From contig CM049318.1 in the NCBI GenBank assembly GCA_026874595.1, positions 24,697,456 through 24,761,455 on the forward strand: a DNA stretch of 64,000 nt. Direction: 5' to 3'. The notes under the pieces are model-generated. The model did not search any database, was not told where the DNA came from, and worked only from the letters and a program-made list of their open reading frames with translations. Both the position numbers and the translations under genes were made by a program. This DNA comes from Sipunculus nudus. Taxonomy: Eukaryota > Annelida > Sipuncula > Golfingiida > Sipunculidae. Shown here one piece after another: positions 35,601 through 42,476 of the stretch; the first letter of the stretch is position 1, and the number at the start of each line of letters is the position of its first letter.

Positions 35601-36212
35601 CATATTTATTCTTTCAAAATCTTTACACGTGCATCTGTTAATAGAGAATAAATATAACAATGAATGTACTCTTCCCCCGGCAGGGATGGAGGCTTATCAG
35701 GGTTGATTAAATATGTTGTGTTAAAATTTCCTTTGGTCATCCAAAGTGCACCACACTGGCACTCTATAATAATTTAATTATGTTTTTTCTATCTTTCTTC
35801 TGCCATTCCTGTTTGCATTTGTTCTCCAATATGGCAGGTTTCCAAAAGACTAATTGTTGGGATAATATTTGGTATAATTCAAAAGTGTTCACCTGATATT
35901 TATATTTTACCTTTATTTCTATTTCTGTATACTGAAAGCGGGTTCCCCATTGTCTCCAACTTTTGTTCCTTTCTTCCTTTCTTAGGTGCTGGCTGCAGAG
36001 AACAGCTTTTTACGCATCATTCCTGACCCCTGTCTGTCTTATATTGACGTTGAATATAGTTGCATTTGTTAGAGTTCTTCACCAACTGTGCCGGGGAAGT
36101 CAGAACCAGATTCAGAAATCCAAACGGAATAGTCTGACGGCACGGTTCAGGGGCGTTGTTGGAATAACCGTGCTTCTCGGGCTTTCATGGATCTTTGGAT
36201 TCTTCACATTCG
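1685..36212 (+). CDS. Multi-CUB adhesion GPCR gene (partial: 24 exons, 5' and 3' ends not resolved)
   Basis: This is the overall span of the exons described individually below. Domain order is six CUB, HormR, GAIN/GPS, 7TM (TM1-TM6 seen). Every exon pair joins in phase, giving about 1,294 codons. Adhesion GPCRs are plasma-membrane receptors whose ectodomain binds matrix or neighbouring cells, and whose tethered agonist next to the GPS activates the helix bundle. The nearest architecture I know is ADGRG6/GPR126 (one CUB, then PTX, HormR, GAIN, 7TM). Here there are six CUBs and no pentraxin domain, so I assign no symbol. Oddities are an in-frame TAG in CUB3, a GPS lacking its cysteines and catalytic His, one probable GC-AG intron, and no recognisable TM7. 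The class assignment is strong. Whether the locus makes one full-length protein is uncertain. Confidence 0.85.
2177..2226. repeat. (TA)n/(TG)n microsatellite in CUB1 intron
   Basis: A TA tract passing into a TG tract. It sits where units 2-4 also carry a TA tract (about 6,788, 11,645 and 16,468), after the shared GTTGAGTAAATT segment, so it was inherited by duplication. Confidence 0.85.
3836..4055 (+). CDS. CUB1, second-half exon (B1)
   Basis: Acceptor TTTATTAG, donor G|GTAACC. It enters in phase 0 and leaves in phase 1 (73 codons plus one base). It encodes [11 protein letters not shown], then [25 protein letters not shown] and [11 protein letters not shown], the C-terminal CUB half with its two cysteines and the D-Y-V-x-I/M-Y-D-G motif typical of CUB domains. 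The Asp residues in DYVRMYDG and TTDG match positions that hold calcium in calcium-binding CUBs, but I could not place the matching N-terminal Glu. The reverse-strand frame overlapping it is a shadow. Confidence 0.92.
5499..5629 (+). CDS. CUB2, first-half exon (A2)
   Basis: Acceptor TTTTTAG, donor GTAAGT, 131 nt, phase 1 in and phase 0 out. It encodes [26 protein letters not shown] and [12 protein letters not shown]-linked sequons are visible at NNT and NES. It differs from A3 by five bases, all of which change an amino acid. Confidence 0.92.
8563..8613. repeat. (TA)n microsatellite just upstream of CUB2 exon B
   Basis: A TA tract lying about 45-95 bp before the exon B2 acceptor. The same position carries a TA tract before B3, B4 and B5. 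Confidence 0.9.
8658..8877 (+). CDS. CUB2, second-half exon (B2)
   Basis: Acceptor TTTATTAG, donor G|GTAACC, 220 nt, phase 0 in and phase 1 out. It encodes [41 protein letters not shown] and [11 protein letters not shown]. Open throughout. It differs from B3 at four bases. Confidence 0.93.
10351..10481 (+). CDS. CUB3, first-half exon (A3)
   Basis: Acceptor TTTTTTAG, donor GTGAGT, 131 nt. It encodes [27 protein letters not shown] and [11 protein letters not shown]. The usual P in NYPNN is Q here. It is one base different from A4. Confidence 0.9.
13385..13433. repeat. (TA)n microsatellite just upstream of CUB3 exon B
   Basis: An interrupted TA tract at the conserved position before the exon B acceptor, homologous to those at 8,563 and 18,278 but of different length. 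Confidence 0.88.
13479..13698 (+). pseudogene. CUB3, second-half exon (B3) with in-frame TAG
   Basis: Splice sites and phase are intact (TTTATTAG in, G|GTAACC out) and 220 nt match B2 at all but four bases. The Trp codon of the LYWQIP motif is TAG at 13,680-13,682. A transcript including this exon would stop inside CUB3, before four more CUBs and the whole receptor part. The other three differences are two amino-acid changes (N to Y, L to F) and one silent change. Possible explanations are a dead cassette skipped as an in-phase A3+B3 pair, a segregating null allele, or an assembly error. I mark the exon as broken, not the whole gene. Confidence 0.85.
15173..15303 (+). CDS. CUB4, first-half exon (A4)
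   Basis: Acceptor TTTTTAG, donor GTGAGT, 131 nt. It encodes [27 protein letters not shown] and [11 protein letters not shown]. It is identical to A3 except that the Pro of NYPNN is kept. Confidence 0.92.
16468..16519. repeat. (TA)n microsatellite in CUB4 intron
   Basis: A TA tract at the mid-intron position conserved in units 1-4. Confidence 0.9.
18278..18356. repeat. (TA)n microsatellite just upstream of CUB4 exon B
   Basis: About 78 bp of nearly pure TA ending some 40 bp before the acceptor of exon B4. It is longer than the homologous tracts before B2 and B3. Confidence 0.9.
18397..18619 (+). CDS. CUB4, second-half exon (B4)
   Basis: Acceptor TTTATTAG, donor G|GTAACC. At 223 nt it is one codon longer than B1-B3. 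The extra residue lies in [13 protein letters not shown], where the other copies read [12 protein letters not shown]. The rest follows the family: [31 protein letters not shown]. Open throughout. Confidence 0.92.
20124..20254 (+). CDS. CUB5, first-half exon (A5)
   Basis: Acceptor CTTTCAG, donor GTAAGT, 131 nt. It encodes [28 protein letters not shown] and [11 protein letters not shown]. More diverged than A2-A4, so it is an older duplicate. The Trp of SGWISS is Leu here. Confidence 0.9.
20445..20900. repeat. Intronic segment repeated at about 25,540-25,900
   Basis: The stretch beginning TTAGATATTAACAAAGGC recurs near 25,542 with few changes. The match continues through CTCCATCATAATTACAACG and, further on, the segment around TGTGTTTCACAAGTT. 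It is the shared intron of units 5 and 6. Its short open frames are not genes. Confidence 0.8.
21400..22260. repeat. Left arm of a diverged, internally repetitive inverted repeat
   Basis: Sequence in the CUB5 intron with several degenerate internal repeats, each around a phrase like AAGACTGTCAATGACAG followed by TAGCTGTGGTTT and a later TTGACCATGATATG. The reverse complement of the same arrangement is found at about 26,480-27,420 in the CUB6 intron. No coding content was recognised. Confidence 0.65.
23616..23691. repeat. (TA)n microsatellite just upstream of CUB5 exon B
   Basis: About 75 bp of pure TA ending some 45 bp before the exon B5 acceptor, at the position conserved in the other units. 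Confidence 0.92.
23736..23961 (+). CDS. CUB5, second-half exon (B5)
   Basis: Acceptor CGTTTATTAG, donor G|GTAACT, 226 nt (75 codons plus one base). It encodes [11 protein letters not shown], then [32 protein letters not shown] and [11 protein letters not shown]. The D-Y-V motif has changed to D-L-V and Y-D-G to Y-R-G, so this CUB is the most altered at the calcium-site loop. An N-glycosylation sequon NVT is present. Confidence 0.9.
24380..24510 (+). CDS. CUB6, first-half exon (A6)
   Basis: Acceptor AATTATCAG, donor GTAGGT, 131 nt. It encodes [28 protein letters not shown] and [12 protein letters not shown]. Closest to A1 by eye. Confidence 0.9.
25351..25500. repeat. Intronic direct repeat, copy 1 (copy 2 at about 25,903-26,060)
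   Basis: The phrase starting ACCATTGACAAACCCTTGTG and running through a GATGTTTTGCCAACATC segment occurs twice about 550 bp apart within the CUB6 intron, with few changes. It is a local tandem duplication. Confidence 0.85.
25903..26060. repeat. Intronic direct repeat, copy 2
   Basis: Second copy of the segment at 25,351-25,500. It reads the same phrase order with scattered substitutions. Confidence 0.85.
26480..27420. repeat. Right arm of the diverged inverted repeat
   Basis: Matches the reverse complement of 21,400-22,260. For example CTGTCATTTGACAG followed downstream in reverse by CATATCATGGTCAAT mirrors the left arm. It lies in the CUB6 intron. The intervening segment carries exons B5 and A6. 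Confidence 0.62.
28774..28820. repeat. TG-rich microsatellite upstream of CUB6 exon B
   Basis: A (TG)n-rich tract preceded by TA-rich sequence, about 40 bp before the exon B6 acceptor. It is the counterpart of the TA tracts before B2-B5. Confidence 0.8.
28861..29083 (+). CDS. CUB6, second-half exon (B6)
   Basis: Acceptor CTTTTATTAG, donor G|GTAACC, 223 nt. It encodes [11 protein letters not shown], then [34 protein letters not shown] and [11 protein letters not shown]. Sequons NST are visible. It leaves in phase 1 and joins the HormR exon at 30,738. Confidence 0.92.
29084..30737. other. Intron after CUB6, homologous to the other cassette introns
   Basis: No exon seen. Segments around 29,560-29,700 and 29,840-30,020 are recognisably related to the intron that follows the other B exons (for example the ATTATGCGTCATT phrase), so cassette 6 derives from the same duplication series but is older. 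The reverse-strand open frame at about 29,440-29,740 lies in this intron-derived sequence and is not supported as a gene. Confidence 0.7.
30738..30879 (+). CDS. HormR (hormone receptor) domain exon 1
   Basis: Acceptor TTTCTAG. The exon enters after a phase-1 intron and, with a donor AA|GTGGTC, leaves in phase 2. It encodes [11 protein letters not shown], then [19 protein letters not shown] and SERARAWR. The W-x-x-T and CP pieces match the HormR domain that precedes GAIN in many adhesion GPCRs. The donor is weak by consensus, but it is the one that keeps the frame with the next exon. GTAGAG eight bases later would break phase. Confidence 0.75.
31032..31144 (+). CDS. HormR domain exon 2
   Basis: Acceptor TTCTACAG, donor G|GTGTAA, phase 2 in and phase 1 out. 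It encodes [17 protein letters not shown] and then LEKLTQ. The G-x-W-x-x-P-D-T-S-x-C pattern is the hallmark end of the HormR domain in adhesion receptors and is the strongest evidence for this part of the gene. Confidence 0.88.
31145..32289. other. Intron, no features recognised
   Basis: AT-rich intron between the HormR and GAIN exons. I see no coding, RNA or repeat structure in it. Confidence 0.6.
32290..32518 (+). CDS. GAIN domain exon 1 (helical subdomain A)
   Basis: Acceptor CCTTTTAG, phase 1 in. It encodes a helical, Asn-rich stretch, [19 protein letters not shown] and then [19 protein letters not shown], with several N-glycosylation sequons (NIT, NQS, NTS, NTT, NKT). This is typical of GAIN subdomain A. 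The exon must end in phase 2 to match the next acceptor. The only matching donor I see is ACAG|GCACGT, a GC donor, at 32,519-32,520. A GT donor six bases later (CAC|GTATGC) would leave in phase 0 and break the frame. Confidence 0.85.
32824..33007 (+). CDS. GAIN domain exon 2
   Basis: Acceptor ATTACAG, phase 2 in, donor CGT|GTAATT, phase 0 out. It encodes [19 protein letters not shown] and later [18 protein letters not shown]. Joined to the previous exon it reads [13 protein letters not shown], a helix seen at this point in adhesion-receptor GAIN domains. Sequon NFT present. Confidence 0.85.
33235..33372 (+). CDS. GAIN domain exon 3 (subdomain B)
   Basis: Acceptor AAATGCAG, donor CAG|GTCAGC, 46 whole codons, phase 0 both sides. 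It encodes [14 protein letters not shown] and [13 protein letters not shown]. The I-x-x-P and V-Y-L/F strand followed by KLF match the start of the GAIN beta-sandwich. Confidence 0.87.
33633..33743 (+). CDS. GAIN domain exon 4 (subdomain B)
   Basis: Acceptor TGTTGCAAG, donor ATG|GTTCTG, 37 codons, phase 0 both sides. It encodes [17 protein letters not shown] and [14 protein letters not shown]. The V-I-x-V-x-I and L-x-x-P-x-x-L-x-F pattern is the GAIN strand that leads into the GPS. The donor is sub-optimal after position 3. Confidence 0.82.
33929..34081 (+). CDS. Degenerate GPS exon of the GAIN domain
   Basis: Acceptor AATGGCAG, donor TTC|GTATGT, 51 codons, phase 0 both sides. It reads HCSGKIKI, then [19 protein letters not shown], and ends [14 protein letters not shown]. 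Shape and the GGW landmark are those of a GPS, but the four cysteines at the canonical positions are absent (GC after GGW is RV) and the His of the H-L-T cleavage tripeptide is Tyr. Autoproteolysis is therefore unlikely. The hydrophobic segment after the cleavage point (HFALLF, continuing DIYG) still looks like a tethered agonist. An alternative acceptor at 33,938 would shift phase and is less likely. Confidence 0.82.
34298..34425 (+). CDS. Receptor exon with TM1
   Basis: Acceptor TTTTTCAG, donor GA|GTGAGT, phase 0 in and phase 2 out. It encodes [12 protein letters not shown], then helix 1: [19 protein letters not shown] followed by TLVTYVGF. The I-G/A-C-x-x-S pattern of family-B2 TM1 is clear. 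Confidence 0.93.
34615..34738 (+). CDS. Receptor exon with TM2
   Basis: Acceptor CTTTCAG, donor AAG|GTAATA, phase 2 in and phase 0 out. It encodes [14 protein letters not shown] and [13 protein letters not shown], ending DSDAPCK. LR..N..KILINLC is the standard intracellular loop 1/TM2 of adhesion receptors, and the Cys of APCK is the one that pairs with extracellular loop 2. Confidence 0.93.
35007..35151 (+). CDS. Receptor exon with TM3
   Basis: Acceptor CAACCAAG, donor G|GTAAGT, phase 0 in and phase 1 out. It encodes [20 protein letters not shown], then [11 protein letters not shown] and FCLFGWG. L-L-H-Y-x-L-L-A-A-x-C-W-M-L-V-E is the family-B2 TM3 signature. The acceptor tract is short but the frame and signature fix the boundary. 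Confidence 0.95.
35383..35452 (+). CDS. Receptor exon with TM4 and start of extracellular loop 2
   Basis: Acceptor GTATTTTAG, donor AT|GTCAGT, phase 1 in and phase 2 out. It encodes [21 protein letters not shown] followed by C-H. Reading across the junction gives GWG-LPVLVV, the conserved TM4 entry, and the loop-2 Cys is kept. It carries the sequon NYT. Confidence 0.93.
35986..36212 (+). CDS. Receptor exon with TM5, loop 3 and TM6
   Basis: Acceptor TTTCTTAG, donor G|GTAAGG, phase 2 in and phase 1 out. It encodes [34 protein letters not shown], a basic loop (KSKRNS), then [20 protein letters not shown]. The CWL entry, the TPVCL helix and the L-L-G-L-S-W-x-F-G TM6 motif identify family-B2 TM5 and TM6. 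It leaves in phase 1. The expected TM7 exon with an N-S-x-Q-G motif was not found downstream. Confidence 0.95.
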
Positions 36213-36308
36213 GTAAGGCAAATAAATAACATTAAAAGAATATGTCTTACCAATCTTACTGATTCAATAAAATAATATAATATAATGGCAGCATCCTGCA
36301 ACTCCCAG

Positions 36309-36325
36309 TCCCCCCCCCCCCCCCA
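36309..36325. repeat. Poly-C tract
   Basis: A run of C of about 15 bases directly after the last recognised receptor exon. It is a candidate site for assembly or sequencing error. Confidence 0.8.
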
Positions 36326-36518
36326 TATTATCAGGTGTTACATACCATATTCCGATTTCCCGGAAATTTCCTGCTATCGGGCTTTGTGTGACATCAGCCA
36401 CGGTCGCTCGGCAATGACAAAAGAAAACATTTTTTGGGGTGATCCATGCCTTCATTATCCCGGAATAAGTGTTTTCTGGGGTTTTATAACACATTTGTTT
36501 ACGTGGGGACGTGGCAGG

Positions 36519-36801
36519 TGACGATATTGTCAACTTTGGAGTGGGAGTCGTAATGACAATCAATGACGTTTCCTGGAAAGGTGTCAGTAATTCAACGTAC
36601 AGCATGGAGGCCAGTGATTTTAATAAGGAAAAATGCCTCTTTGTGATAATGACATATTGGGGTTATAAGCTGCCTTGGCGGAGGTCTGCGCTCCCTGAGT
36701 ACATTTCAAGTGTTTTTATTTATTTATTTTTTTTTGTTCTCTGCGTCTTCAATTTTGAATCCAGGTTAATTAAGGCCCGACATAGGCGGGAGTTTGGTTA
36801 A
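36519..36801 (+). other. Doubtful candidate 3'-terminal exon of the receptor
   Basis: Acceptor GTGGCAG is in phase with the TM6 exon (split G-GT codon), and the frame stays open to a stop at 36,799-36,801. It would encode GDDIVNFGVGVVMTIN, then a loop with sequon NST, then a hydrophobic run ISSVFIYLFFFVLCVF and a basic tail RLIKARHRREFG. That would give a seventh hydrophobic segment but with a very long extracellular loop 3 and no TM7 signature. The hydrophobic run comes from a T-rich tract, which can look like a membrane helix, or like a polypyrimidine tract, by chance. Confidence 0.25.
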
Positions 36802-37733
36802 CATTTTCTTTTACATAGTACAACATGTGTAGGTGACTATTTGTTAAAACGCATTTGAGGTCCTGACTTAGTGGGACCGTGTGCGACTGTACACTGTCGA
36901 ATCAGGTTGCACGAAAACCTATAAATTCACACGACTCGGTACATTGTGCACTCAAGCATATCAGGTCACGTGAGGGGGCTCGCAAGAAAGAGCCCTCTTC
37001 ATGCAATCCCCCGGGATCAGGAATGCCTTTCATAATATAATATGAAGAATATGTGGCCACGAATAAAAATAAATATTTTATTTGCTGGAGGTAACCGCCT
37101 CAATTTTTAATGTAAGCTTAACTAAGTATTTACATCTGCAGAATTCCATTCTGGTTTAGGACTAAATGGCATGACAGTTCACGCTCCCTCTCATTTTATT
37201 TCCTGGTGCTGTGCAGGCCCGTTGACTACTGCACCTACCGAGTGTACTCTCCTTGATTGTATGGTTATACTACAGAGAAACCCTCGAGAGGCGCACTCGT
37301 TTGTTAGTGGAGTAGTTCACAATTAAGCCTATATGGCGCTCATCTTGGGTGATAACCGATTGTGTAAACTCTCTTTTTCTCAGCCTTGCGCCCTACATTT
37401 ACCCCTTAATCTCATTTGCCAGAATAAATAACACACTTGCAAAGGTAATGCTTTAGATCAAGTGACTAAGCTATAACGAACACCCTTTGTCCCTCATCAA
37501 TCCGGCGGAGCCCAAGTTATAACCACGGGACACAGAACCTGTTAACTCTGGCAGAAAGCCCAGGCAGATCTCTTTGGAAAACTTAAAACAGGTCACGGTA
37601 ACATCACTGGTAAGTCCTGCGAGCTATAAATACTGATTTGATCCTCTGAGTGTCCAACAGTGGAAATAATGTGCCCCATTCACACTTAGAGACCAATAAC
37701 CTAAAATGTTTTAACATAATTGGACAGTATATA
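36802..37733. other. No features recognised
   Basis: Non-coding sequence of average composition. Searched by eye for a TM7-like exon without success. Confidence 0.5.
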
Positions 37734-39172
37734 TTGGACCGCTTTCTGGAGATCTCGGACCTTTTACATCTCGGCCCACCCGGTCGACGATCTCGGACCA
37801 CATCCCGTACCATCTCGTACCACTATATCGGACCCGTTCGGACCTCGATCAGACTCATAATGTCGTTGTCAAATGTGTATGTTCCGTCTTCAAACGATTT
37901 AAAGCTAATCATCAAAACATTATTACTCCACGCATAACTGTTGCCTCTCTCTCTAGAGCTCTCTTTATCATTCTCTCTATCATCGATCATTCGCTACATA
38001 TCGTCTTTACATTAATTAATAAATTATTCTAAAGTTTGTGCATTTCAACGTATATTAAAGTATACGAGTGTGTGTAATATAGAATGAAAGAGAGTATGAA
38101 TGTAAGGTTTAATGATAGACAGATTGAATGAAAGAAAAATTGAATGATAGACAGACATAGTAAATTAAAGTTTGAATGAGATTGAATGAATGAATGAATG
38201 AATGAATGAATGAATGAATGAACGAATGAATGAATGAAATAAGATTTAATAAATGAAAGATTGAATGAATTAATGAAAGAAATATTGAATGATAGACATA
38301 CAAAATAAATGAAAGATTGAAAGAATGAAGGAAGGAAAGAATGAATGATAGACAGACAAAATAAATGAAAGAAAAATTGAATGATAGCCAGACAAAATGA
38401 ATGAAAGATTGAATGAGAGAAAAATTGAATGTCGTTTTTATATTGTATATATGCGAAATTCTAATACACTTTTTCAGCTCTTTTAGTTTAAATATGGTGT
38501 AAGTTCCCGCTTTTGAATTTCTGTTTTATGTATATATCTAAACTAGAACTGTTTTCATTCTTTAATATTATCTAGTACAATAATTGAATTGTTGATATGT
38601 AACAGCGATACACCAGTTCTGATTCTTTGATTCACACATGCTCACTTGTACATTTTTGGTTTACGTAGTTTATCACAAATTTCATATTTCGGTTTTCATA
38701 CCTCTTTTTATATTGTATATATTAAATTCTAATAAACTTTGTCATTTCCCTTTGAGTTAGAAAATGGTGTCATGCGTTTCACACGAACTATTATAAATTA
38801 AGTGTAAGAGTGTGTGCGTGTGTCAAATGTTTTCTGAGTGTATATACATGCTGAGCTATGCCGTAGGCCTAATTTGTCCAAATTGAATTTTTGATATCTG
38901 AATAACGCGCAGACGAATTAATATTGTGTATTATAAACATAACATCGGTTATTTCATAACAGTTTAGGCGGCCCACGGACATGTATGTTACTTTGGTCCG
39001 AGAATGTAGTTGCCTGATCGCAAAGTATTCCGAGATCGTAGTGGCCAGATACAAAGTGGTCCGAGATCGTCGGACCAGTGGTCCGAGATCGTAATGGTCC
39101 GATCTGAAGTGGTCCGACTTTGTGTGGGCCGAGATGTAAAAGGTCCGAGATCTCCAAGTACCATTGGACCGG
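37734..39172. repeat. Inverted-repeat element around a GAAT-rich tract (MITE-like)
   Basis: A 33-bp exact inverted repeat (37,747-37,779 against 39,124-39,156, left arm starting TGGAGATCTCGGACC) bounds a segment of about 1.4 kb. Both arms continue inward with repeats of the word GGTCCGAGATCG or its complement. The core carries GAAT/TGAATGA repeats (38,085-38,430). There is no transposase frame. I infer a non-autonomous DNA element, but I could not define target-site duplications. Confidence 0.55.
38085..38430. repeat. GAAT-based simple repeat and degenerate surrounding repeat
   Basis: A pure (GAAT)n block at about 38,174-38,238, followed by imperfect units mixing ATTGAATGATAGACAGAC and AAATGAATGAAAGATTG. 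It forms the core of the inverted-repeat element. Confidence 0.85.
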
Positions 39173-41800
39173 TGAAACACCGTGTGACCATTGGAATCAC
39201 ACGAGCCATCATCCTGAGCTCAGATCTAGAGATTTTTAATCTGGGAAGCAATATATGATTATATTTTTTACAAAATGCTTTTACAAAAACTTGTCCAGTT
39301 GTTGCAGATTTCCAATATTATGTTCTTTCTATCGATGTATATGTACTATTAATATTAGACCATTCAGAAATAAAATATAGACACCAAGCAGATACCTTAT
39401 ATTTCCTGTCATTTATGTTTCCGAGAGATTCGGCCTGATGAGCTAAATTTTGCAATCCCATTCCTACCTATTTTGTGTATGACTGTATACCCTAGGACAT
39501 GATATTGACTGCACGCTAAACGTAGGAGGTCTTTTTAACCTATGAGGACTCGCATACTGGTCAACGAAAAGTCGATAAAACAAAACCTTGAAACCTGCTG
39601 GAAGTTTCTTGCAAATCCATATAACGATCGAAATTTGGATCTATTGAGAGCTGTCGGAGTTGGATAGAACGTGTACATGGACGCAAATTCATATTCATAA
39701 AGGCGGCATATACTCCTCACAAGTTTAATCCAGTAATCTAGGATATTTTATTTATGATGAGGTGTGGGTTTAAAATGAACTTACAGATAAAATATGTTTT
39801 GTACACAGTTGAAATGTATAGATTACGGCTGGATTACTTGGTTTGCCGAACAGCCAGTTTCTCTGTGAGATACGCATGCATTAATACTGCTATCTTCCGA
39901 AGCGCTAAACGTGTGAATCGGCGTGCTTGGCCGGGCATGGCCTGCCTACGTGACTGTACTAAATAAAACCCTGATGTGTTTAGAATCCCCTGATGACAGG
40001 GAAATAAAAATGTGGATAGAATTCCTGGATCGCGGGGTCGTAAAAATTGAAGGGTGCTGAAGGGCATTCATCGCTGAGGTTACATTTTTGTTGCAAAGTG
40101 ACAGTTAAAGCCGTTATGAGCGGAAACTTAAAAAAATACGTGTTTAGCTTGATACCGCATAACCTGCACTAATTGGGATTTACACTGCCTGGTCCCTGTA
40201 ACATACTTTCTAAGTATATGGATAAGCATCTTTTCAGTGCAGGATTGAAAATATAGACGCTTGGCCGGTGGTAAAGAGCATTCACTACTGACGTTGATTT
40301 CCGCCTACTTACAAAGTTTTTAATGTAAATGCTGTGTTTATGAGAGCGAAATATAATAATTGAACCTACAAATTAGTATTTTCCCACCATTGTTCTTAAT
40401 TAAGCAAAATACATTTCCCTCATCGTTACTCCGTTTTGTTACATGACAAGGTCATGCAGGTCAACAATACGAGGAGAAAAACATTACAAACGCTGTAAGT
40501 CGGTAGAATTTGAGAGCAATGGAAGGAAGTAAGAATGGCGGTGGTCGTGTGTCCGAATACAGTACAATAATATGTTAGCTAGATTCAAATATTATGAAAC
40601 AAATGATTGCAAAATCGTTTGTTTTGGCAGGTATATTTCGCGACTTTTTTATGTATACTTTATATAGTTGTGTTTTGTCTATTTCAAATAAGAAGTGTCA
40701 AAAAATATGGCATGGCTATACTTAAGGCACAAGAGCACAAGGGGCAAAAGGAATTTCTGAGCAGGATGTTACAGTGGGTACTGGTTGGTATATTTTGGTT
40801 GCCTTGATTGGGATTAAGGCTAGAAAAGGTTTATTAGGATATAACACCCGATGGACTATTTGATTTTTTTTCTTCTCCATTTTTCTTGGTCTACAGGCAT
40901 TTGAGAATTTTATCACAATTGTTTCTTAACTTCTCTCCAGAATTCGAGTAACTGATATTATTTGGAATAAAATCAGAAGCTATGAATTCAAATTTATACC
41001 TAAAGTCCTTTCTCTTTGACCAGCAAAAATGAAGCCGGCGTACAAGTTTGTTTTGCCACTTGTCCCATAGCAACCGATGTCCTTTAGTTCCCTGGTGTGT
41101 ATTTTTAGGGTTTAAATACATTAAATACTTGAAATTTGTATGTATGTATGTACGTGTACGTGTATGTGTTGCCTTTCAACCCCTTGGTGCTTTAGAGAGA
41201 CTCAGTGTACTACTAGTTTTTTTTTATATGCATATATAGGTAAATCAGTTTATACTTAACATATACCTGGTCCTTTAAGATCACGTGTATCATGTTGATA
41301 AGCTGTCCGTTATGCTACGTTCTGATAATAAAGAAGAATCCCTACAGGCTTCTGTTAGTCACTTCAGTATAACAGTGGATAACTCAGCAGTATCAAACTT
41401 CTTGACCTACTTGAGGTTAGCAAAATTCAGGCCTCTGCCAATCTCAGATTTTATTATGTGGTTCTTTTGTATTTCTTTCTCCTAGAGAAAGCAAATTATC
41501 ACACAAATTCATGACATCCACCTACATTTTCGACCCTCTTGAATTTACGTCCTGTGAAATGGTAATTTCAAAGTGCATTCAGGTTGTTATAACCTTGTAA
41601 CTACTTGCAAAATCAATTTCTTATTTAATCAGTTTATTCTTGTCTTTAAAACTCCCTCAATATTTGTTTCGACGATATTATATACGAAAAGATTTATTTC
41701 GTATTTGATTAGTTTCTACCTAATCCTTGCTCTTGGATCTGCTATTAATATTTTTTTCTCACAAAACCTCTTTATTTTTAAGTGTATTGTTAATTCCTCA
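39173..41800. other. No features recognised
   Basis: Short open frames on both strands lack recognisable domains. The hydrophobic frame at 40,607-40,807 is not in phase with the receptor and does not resemble TM7. Confidence 0.45.
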
Positions 41801-42418
41801 TAGAGCTATGATCCAGTTTTATAAAAGGAATAACATGTTGTTTAAACAACATTACATTAAACTTCATAAAAGCCAATAATCTTGCCTCCTTTAAATCATC
41901 TCGGTGATATGCTCCATGTATTTTTGTTTATTTCAGTTTTTTTTTGTTCACCATGAATCAACAAATTTGAAATTGTTTACGACAGAATTAATAAAATTGA
42001 CCTCTTTCTTTCTTCTAAATATTGCCGGCATATCCATATTTTCTTGAAAAAAAAACAGGATATGAAATTTTAATTTTCTAACATTTTGCATTTATACTAA
42101 AAAAATAATTACTTTTAAGGATCTCCAAAACAATTCAATGTACATCCATAGAATACGGTTTGCTAAATTTTAGATTTTCTTAAATCATTTTTAAAATGTA
42201 TGTCGTAGTCTTGCCTATGGAAATGTATATTGATTGTGCTATTGGTATCTTCCACCCTAAACCGCTCCCTCGTTAGACATTGGCTCAGATGCTTATGTTC
42301 GACAATTTAAATTAACACTCCATGTACGTAAACATTATTAAATGGAGGCACTTCTAATCATGTCAAATATCTGTTAGATGGCGGCACTGGATGCACATAC
42401 TGTTTTGTTTTTATACCG

Positions 42419-42476
<58 letters not shown>

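Noticed and set aside
38869-39251. Reverse-strand frames with repeated SRT/GPL words
   Set aside because: Produced by the GGTCCGAGATCG repeat in the inverted-repeat arm, readable in several frames at once.
40607-40807. Hydrophobic frame as the missing TM7
   Set aside because: With the in-phase acceptor at 40,628-40,630 the frame gives a short peptide of about 30 residues without the TM7 motif. The long hydrophobic frame is in the wrong phase for the receptor.
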